NCBI GenBank assembly: GCA_965275915.1
Contig: CBDHYI010000008.1
Span: 558,001-622,000, forward strand
DNA: 64,000 bases
Reading direction: 5' to 3'
Origin: JBDWFY01 sp965275915
Lineage (GTDB): Bacteria; Pseudomonadota; Alphaproteobacteria; Rhizobiales; Stappiaceae
Below, one piece after another: positions 59,641 to 64,000 of the stretch. The translations under genes and the position numbers were made by a program. Under the pieces are notes generated by a model. That model had not been told where the DNA came from, searched no databases, and saw only the letters and a list, made by a program, of their open reading frames with translations. Position 1 is the first letter of the stretch, and each line of letters starts with the position of its first letter.

Positions 59641-60249
59641 TTACTCGTAAAACTCCTGCATGGCATCAAGCAGAAAGCCGGCTAGATAGTGCGCGAATGA
59701 ATTGCGCACATAGAGGTGAAATTCCGGTGGCGTGTCCGACGTCATGGCCAGCAAGACCTGCGTCCGTCCGGCCAGCGTCTGGGCGCATTGTCCAGGTTGA
59801 AACGTACGCGGGTGAAGGTCAAACGCACAGGTTTTGTTGAGGACAGTCCATGATTTTGCGCCTGAGAGAACGAGGCAGGTCCGGTTGTCCGAAACATCGA
59901 CGATCGACACGTGCTGCCCTCCGGTCGCCTGTTCGAGGTCCGTGATAAGGCGCTCCGCCTCGCCATCGGGCGCTGTCAGAAACCACTCAGTCGGGCCCAT
60001 CCAGAAGATGCGGTTCACGTCATTTTCGGAAAATGTGTTGGCAAGTCTGGGAAGGTCCAGTCCCGTAAGTTTTCGGACCGCCTGAGAGAATTCCGCATTA
60101 TCAGGTTTGGCGCGCAAGGTGATTTGGCTCGCAGGCGCTGCTTCGTGCAGGGCAACGGCCGCACAGGTTGCCGCCATTAAAGTGTCGGACAGGTCAGCGA
60201 GCGGCGTCTGTGCGCCACCGGCAGGGGAGAATGGGGTATTATCCGTCAC
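59641..60249 (-). CDS. soxG: Sarcosine oxidase subunit gamma
   Basis: About 202 residues, related to the GcvT fold. WMGPTEWFLTAPDGEAERLI, VSIVDVSDNRTCLVLSGAKS and YVRNSFAHYLAGFLLDAM are typical of SoxG. It belongs to the heterotetrameric sarcosine oxidase that oxidises sarcosine to glycine with formation of 5,10-methylene-THF and H2O2. I prefer the GTG at 60249, since AAGGAG lies at 60260-60265; ATG at 60270 is in frame but has no such site. It overlaps the soxA end either way. Confidence 0.9.
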   Translation of the reverse strand: MTDNTPFSPAGGAQTPLADLSDTLMAATCAAVALHEAAPASQITLRAKPDNAEFSQAVRKLTGLDLPRLANTFSENDVNRIFWMGPTEWFLTAPDGEAERLITDLEQATGGQHVSIVDVSDNRTCLVLSGAKSWTVLNKTCAFDLHPRTFQPGQCAQTLAGRTQVLLAMTSDTPPEFHLYVRNSFAHYLAGFLLDAMQEFYE

Positions 60250-63200
60250 GGCGGGCGTTCTCCTTGTCATAGAAGACCGGTTCGACGACCCTGACCTTGT
60301 GAACCTTGCCGAGCGACCAGGCCGTCAGATGCTCGCCGATACGGTCCCGTCCTCCTTTGACGACGGCCATCGCAATGGAATGATCCAGCGCCGCGCTCCA
60401 ATAGCTTGAGGTGACATGCCCCAGCATCGGGATCGGCTTTGGGGCCGTCTCATCGAAAATGATCTGGGCACCTTCATCAAGAACGACTTCAGGATCGTCT
60501 GTCAGCAGACCGACCAGTTGCTTGCGGTCCGACCGCTCGGTGTCGGCGCGGCTGAAGGAGCGCTTTCCGATGAAATCCGGCTTCTTTTTCGAAACAATCC
60601 AGTCCATGCCAAGGTCCAGGGGCGTCTGGGTTGCGTCGGTGTCCTGGCCGACAATGATGAACCCTTTTTCGGCCCTGAGAACGTGCATGGTCTCGGTACC
60701 GTAAGGGGTGATGCCGAAGGCCTTGCCGGCAGCCATCACGGCTTGCCACATTGCATGACCAAATCGGCTTGGTACATTGATTTCAAAAGATAATTCGCCG
60801 GTAAAGGAGATCCGGAAGACCCGCGCCGGACAGGAGCCGACAGCAACATCCTGGAACGTCATGAAAGGGAAAGCCTCGTTCGACCAGTCGTGGTCGGAAT
60901 TGAGTGCCTTCATGACGTCCCGGGCCTTGGGACCTGCGACGGAAATGGTCGCCCATTGTTCCGTCACCGATGTCAGCCAGACGTCAAGATCCGGCCACTC
61001 GGTCTGCAGATAATCCTCAAGCCGTTCGTAGACTGTCGCCGCACCGCCGGTGGTGGTGGTCATGTGAAAGTGATCGTCACCAAGGCGGGCCGTTACGCCG
61101 TCGTCATAGACCATGCCGTCTTCACCGCACATCAGCCCGTAGCGGCAGGAGCCGACCGGCAGCTTTTTCCAGGCATTGGTGTAAATGCGGTTGAGGAACT
61201 CTGCGGCATCCTTGCCACGGATATCGATCTTGCCCAGCGTGGTGGCGTCAAGAACCCCGACGCTCTTGCGAACCGCAAGGCACTCGCGATTGACCGCATC
61301 GAGCATGTCTTCTCCGTCTTTGGGGAAATAGCGGGGGCGTTTCCATTGGCCGACATCCTCAAAGACGGCGCCATGGTCAACATGCCATTGATGCATGGGT
61401 GTCCGGCGGACGGGATCCGACAGATCGCCAAGTTCCCGTCCGGCGAGAGCGCCGAACGTGACGGACGTGTAGGGCGGGCGAAAGGTGGTGGTGCCGGTTT
61501 CGGGGATCGTCTTGCCGTTTGTTTCCGCGAGGATCGCAAGGCCGTTGATATTGCCCAGTTTGCCCTGATCGGTTCCAAAGCCCGTCAGCGTGTAGCGCTT
61601 CATATGTTCGACGGAGCGAAAACCCTCGCGTGCGGCGAGGCGGATGTCCGCGGCTGTTGAATCGTTCTGGAAATCCACGAAATGCTTGGCGCTGCCGTGT
61701 CCGATTTCCTCTTCGGAGGGTACAAGCCAGCACGGTGTCGGATAAGCCACAGTCGCTTCGTCCGTCGTCGCCTCGCTCATATCAAGACCGGCGCCGTATC
61801 CGGCAAGATTGGCGGACTGCATGCCTGCCTCAATGCCGGCGGTGAGGCACTTATCAAGCGTAAAATCGCCGTTGGCCCCGCCGACGGAAACGGCCTGCTG
61901 AGGACAGACCTCCGGCACGAAGCAGCATTTCTCATCGTCATAGCGCAACTTACCTTGCGCCTGTGAATGCAGATGCACAACCGGGCTCCACCCTCCGGAT
62001 GTCATCAACAGGTCGCAGGGGAGGGAGCGCCGGGCGCCTGTGACGGCGGTTCCGTCAAACGCCATGATGTCGACCCCGGAAACCCGATGCTTTCCGTGGG
62101 TTGCGACAATGGCATGCCCGGCTTCAATCGAGATGCCCCGTTCCTTCGCCTCCTCGACCAGGATGCCGGAGGGGCCGGACCGGGTATCGATGATCGCTTC
62201 CACCTTGCCCCCCGCATCATGAAAATCGATTGCCGCTTCATAGGCCCGATCGTTGTTGGTGAAAAGCACGGCGGTCGATCCGGGAAGGACTCCGAAGCGA
62301 TTGACATAGGTCTTGACCGCTTCGGCGAGCATGGTGCCGGGCCGGTCATTATCGGCAAAGACGAGCGGACGTTCGTGACTGCCGGTGGCGAGAACGACCC
62401 GTTCGGCGCGAATATGCCAGACACGTTGTTTTGGTTTTGCGGGCGTTGAAGGGAGGCCAAGGTGATCGCGGCGCCGCTCAAGCGCCACCAGATAATTCTG
62501 GTCGTAATATCCGAAAACCGTGGTCCGGTGCAGCGTGGTGACTTCCGGCTCGGCCTTCAGCGCGGCCACTTGCTCATTGACCCATGTGCGCGCCGGGATG
62601 CCGTCGATAGTGCGCTTCAGGGAAAGCAGGCATCCGCCGAATTCACTTTGTTCATCGGCGATGATCACCCGCGCGCCCGAAGACGCCGCGGCCCGCGCGG
62701 CGGCGAGACCGGCCGGACCGGCGCCAACGACCAGAACATCGCAGTAAACATGCATCTGGTCGTAAAAGTCAGGATCAGGGCCCGTCGGAGCCTTGCCCCA
62801 TCCGGCAGCTTTGCGGATCATCGGCTCATAGACCTTGTGCCACAAGGTCGGCGAACTCATCATTGTTTTGTAATAAAACCCAGCCGGGAACAGCTTGTGA
62901 AACACGCCGTTGATCGCCTGGATATCGAAAGTGACCGACGGCCAGCAATTGACGCTGGTTGCCGTCAGGCCGTCAAACAGCTCGACCTGTGTTGCCTTGA
63001 GGTTCGGTTCGGTCCGGTTCTCTGTTCCAAGCTGAACCATGGCGTTCGGCTCTTCGGCACCGGCGGTCATAATGCCGCGCGGGCGATGGTATTTGAAAGA
63101 GCGGGCAACCAGATGCACGCCGTTCGCGAGCAGGGCAGAGGCCAGGGTGTCACCTTCATAGCCCTGATACGCTTTCCCGTTGAATGAGAAACTGATCGGC

Positions 63201-63250
63201 CGGTCGCGGTTGATCCTGCCGCCGTCTCCTGTACGGAACTTCTGGCTCAT
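60239..63250 (-). CDS. soxA: Sarcosine oxidase subunit alpha
   Basis: A 1003-residue subunit. The N-terminal ferredoxin-like part (ISFSFNGKAYQGYEGDTLAS) and the pyridine-nucleotide-binding domain (VVGAGPAGLAAARAAASSG) are followed by a second dinucleotide domain and a GcvT-like THF-binding domain (about 600-1000; TTTGGAATVYERLEDYLQT). It holds NAD and the folate site. Its ATG (63250) overlaps the soxD stop as ATGA. Confidence 0.95.
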   Translation of the reverse strand: MSQKFRTGDGGRINRDRPISFSFNGKAYQGYEGDTLASALLANGVHLVARSFKYHRPRGIMTAGAEEPNAMVQLGTENRTEPNLKATQVELFDGLTATSVNCWPSVTFDIQAINGVFHKLFPAGFYYKTMMSSPTLWHKVYEPMIRKAAGWGKAPTGPDPDFYDQMHVYCDVLVVGAGPAGLAAARAAASSGARVIIADEQSEFGGCLLSLKRTIDGIPARTWVNEQVAALKAEPEVTTLHRTTVFGYYDQNYLVALERRRDHLGLPSTPAKPKQRVWHIRAERVVLATGSHERPLVFADNDRPGTMLAEAVKTYVNRFGVLPGSTAVLFTNNDRAYEAAIDFHDAGGKVEAIIDTRSGPSGILVEEAKERGISIEAGHAIVATHGKHRVSGVDIMAFDGTAVTGARRSLPCDLLMTSGGWSPVVHLHSQAQGKLRYDDEKCCFVPEVCPQQAVSVGGANGDFTLDKCLTAGIEAGMQSANLAGYGAGLDMSEATTDEATVAYPTPCWLVPSEEEIGHGSAKHFVDFQNDSTAADIRLAAREGFRSVEHMKRYTLTGFGTDQGKLGNINGLAILAETNGKTIPETGTTTFRPPYTSVTFGALAGRELGDLSDPVRRTPMHQWHVDHGAVFEDVGQWKRPRYFPKDGEDMLDAVNRECLAVRKSVGVLDATTLGKIDIRGKDAAEFLNRIYTNAWKKLPVGSCRYGLMCGEDGMVYDDGVTARLGDDHFHMTTTTGGAATVYERLEDYLQTEWPDLDVWLTSVTEQWATISVAGPKARDVMKALNSDHDWSNEAFPFMTFQDVAVGSCPARVFRISFTGELSFEINVPSRFGHAMWQAVMAAGKAFGITPYGTETMHVLRAEKGFIIVGQDTDATQTPLDLGMDWIVSKKKPDFIGKRSFSRADTERSDRKQLVGLLTDDPEVVLDEGAQIIFDETAPKPIPMLGHVTSSYWSAALDHSIAMAVVKGGRDRIGEHLTAWSLGKVHKVRVVEPVFYDKENARRDG

Positions 63251-63549
63251 TCGACCGGCTCCAGCTTTCTGAGGTCTTCAAGAGACGGTTTCTCGCCGAT
63301 CTTGTAGGTGCCGGCAAACTCGTGTGTGACGGTTGATCGGATTGCGTTGAACCACTGGCGGCAACCGTGCACGTGGTTCCACCGTTCCCTGTGCCAGCCT
63401 TTCGTGTTGGTCCGCATGAAAAGAAAGTCGGCCCACTCCTCGTTGCTGAGGGCGTCGGGATTTTCCGGCCGTGCAATATGGGCCTCGCCGCCGCACTTGA
63501 ATTCCAGCTCGATACGAGGCCCGCACCAGGGACATGTGATTTTCAGCAT
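63247..63549 (-). CDS. soxD: Sarcosine oxidase subunit delta
   Basis: A 100-residue zinc-binding subunit: MLKITCPWCGPRIELEFKCG with CPWCG, then HGCRQWFNAIR. It binds zinc and bridges the complex. A 96-bp palindromic repeat separates it from soxB upstream. Confidence 0.95.
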   Translation of the reverse strand: MLKITCPWCGPRIELEFKCGGEAHIARPENPDALSNEEWADFLFMRTNTKGWHRERWNHVHGCRQWFNAIRSTVTHEFAGTYKIGEKPSLEDLRKLEPVE

Positions 63550-63565
63550 GTTTGTCTTCCGTTCA

Positions 63566-63661
63566 GAGCAATTCGCGCGATCATTTGATCGCGCGAATTG
63601 CTCAACCTTTTGTTTTCATGCGCAACCCATGAAGGTGATCCAACCTTCACGGGATGCGCAC
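63566..63661. repeat. Two-hairpin palindromic repeat between soxB and soxD, copy 4
   Basis: A perfect 18-bp palindrome GAGCAATTCGCGCGATCA (63566-63583) and its complement (63586-63603) with a TT loop, linker AACCTTTTGTTTTCA, and a second stem pairing TGCGCAACCCATGAAGGT with ACCTTCACGGGATGCGCA (two mismatches). It lies in an operon between soxB and soxD and could protect or attenuate the mRNA. Confidence 0.85.
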
Positions 63662-64000
63662 TAGTGCGCAACCGCCGCGGCGCCGTGTTCATCGATCAAC
63701 GCGCCGGACGTGAACCGGTTCAGGTTGAACGGTGCGTTGAGCTTGTGGGGTTCGTTTTTCGCAATCGTCCAGGCATAGACCCAGCCCGATCCGGGAGTCG
63801 CCTTGAAACCGCCGGTCCCCCAGCCGCAATTGATATAGAGGCCGTCAACCGGGGTCAGGGAGATGATGGGGGAGGCGTCCGGGCAGGTGTCGACAATGCC
63901 GCCCCATGTTCGCATCATTTTCAGCCTCGAAAAGATCGGAAACATCTCGATCAGTGCATTGATCTGATGCTCGATAATATGAAAGGAACCGCGCTGGCCG
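63661..64000 (-). CDS. soxB: Sarcosine oxidase subunit beta, partial (C-terminus)
   Basis: The last 112 residues only; the start lies beyond the right edge. SRLKMMRTWGGIVDTCPDAS, GLYINCGWGTGGFKATPGSG and LNRFTSGALIDEHGAAAVAH are the C-terminus of the FAD/FMN-containing beta subunit, which carries the sarcosine-oxidising flavin site. It is the first gene of soxBDAG. Confidence 0.93.
   Translation of the reverse strand, partial: GQRGSFHIIEHQINALIEMFPIFSRLKMMRTWGGIVDTCPDASPIISLTPVDGLYINCGWGTGGFKATPGSGWVYAWTIAKNEPHKLNAPFNLNRFTSGALIDEHGAAAVAH

Overview
The window comes from an alphaproteobacterium of the Rhizobiales (Hyphomicrobiales) type. The evidence is high-GC coding sequence, the four-gene ligase-associated DNA repair set, a FixL-FixJ-FixK oxygen cascade next to ccoNOQP-fixGHIS and an ALAS-type hemA, heterotetrameric sarcosine oxidase genes, and dispersed palindromic repeats. 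No rRNA, tRNA, CRISPR array or intact insertion sequence was recognised.

Layout. 0-3 kb: a MoxR-DUF58-DUF4381-VWA operon (minus strand, running off the left edge). 3-10.6 kb: DNA repair genes (Lhr-like helicase and PdeM on minus; MBL exonuclease, a small NTF2-like protein and ATP-dependent ligase on plus), split by a diguanylate cyclase. 10.7-15.1 kb: DsbA-like isomerase, secreted coiled-coil protein, double-hotdog thioesterase, HSL-type esterase and YjbQ, with two MITE-like elements. 15.4-20.4 kb: a CrbR/CrbS-like pair (LuxR regulator plus symporter-histidine kinase-receiver hybrid) around an unknown membrane protein. 20.7-22.5 kb: MscL and an aminotransferase.

22.6-38.6 kb is a microaerobic supercluster: heme-PAS FixL, FixJ, a FixT-like single receiver, FixK, HemN, an AbrB-family membrane protein, CcoNOQP (cbb3 oxidase), FixGHIS (oxidase assembly and copper supply) and HemA. 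Matches to the FixK/FNR box TTGAT-N4-(A/G)TCAA lie before fixK, hemN and ccoN, which suggests one O2-controlled regulon. 38.9-43.4 kb: a CheY-like receiver, an AraC regulator, a LuxR protein with a degenerate receiver, and an acyl-CoA ligase. 43.5-45 kb: a 30-residue hydrophobic peptide gene, an SH3b protein and a small membrane protein.

45.4-51 kb and 57.3-64 kb concern glycine and one-carbon metabolism: kbl-tdh (threonine to glycine), a GbdR-like regulator, fhs (formate-THF ligase), a cysteine-synthase-family enzyme, an esterase and soxB-D-A-G (sarcosine oxidase; soxB runs off the right edge).

Between these lies a low-GC foreign island (about 51.1-56.2 kb): a Vsr endonuclease, a protein with two GHKL ATPase domains, a receiver protein whose C-terminus carries an HEPN-like R-x4-H motif, and a Dcm-type cytosine methyltransferase. 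This is the best candidate here for an undescribed system: a kinase-receiver-effector relay tied to DNA modification. To its right is the wreck of a sugar-catabolic locus (aldolase N-terminus joined to an oxidoreductase C-terminus, a LacI-like tail and an orphan operator-like palindrome).
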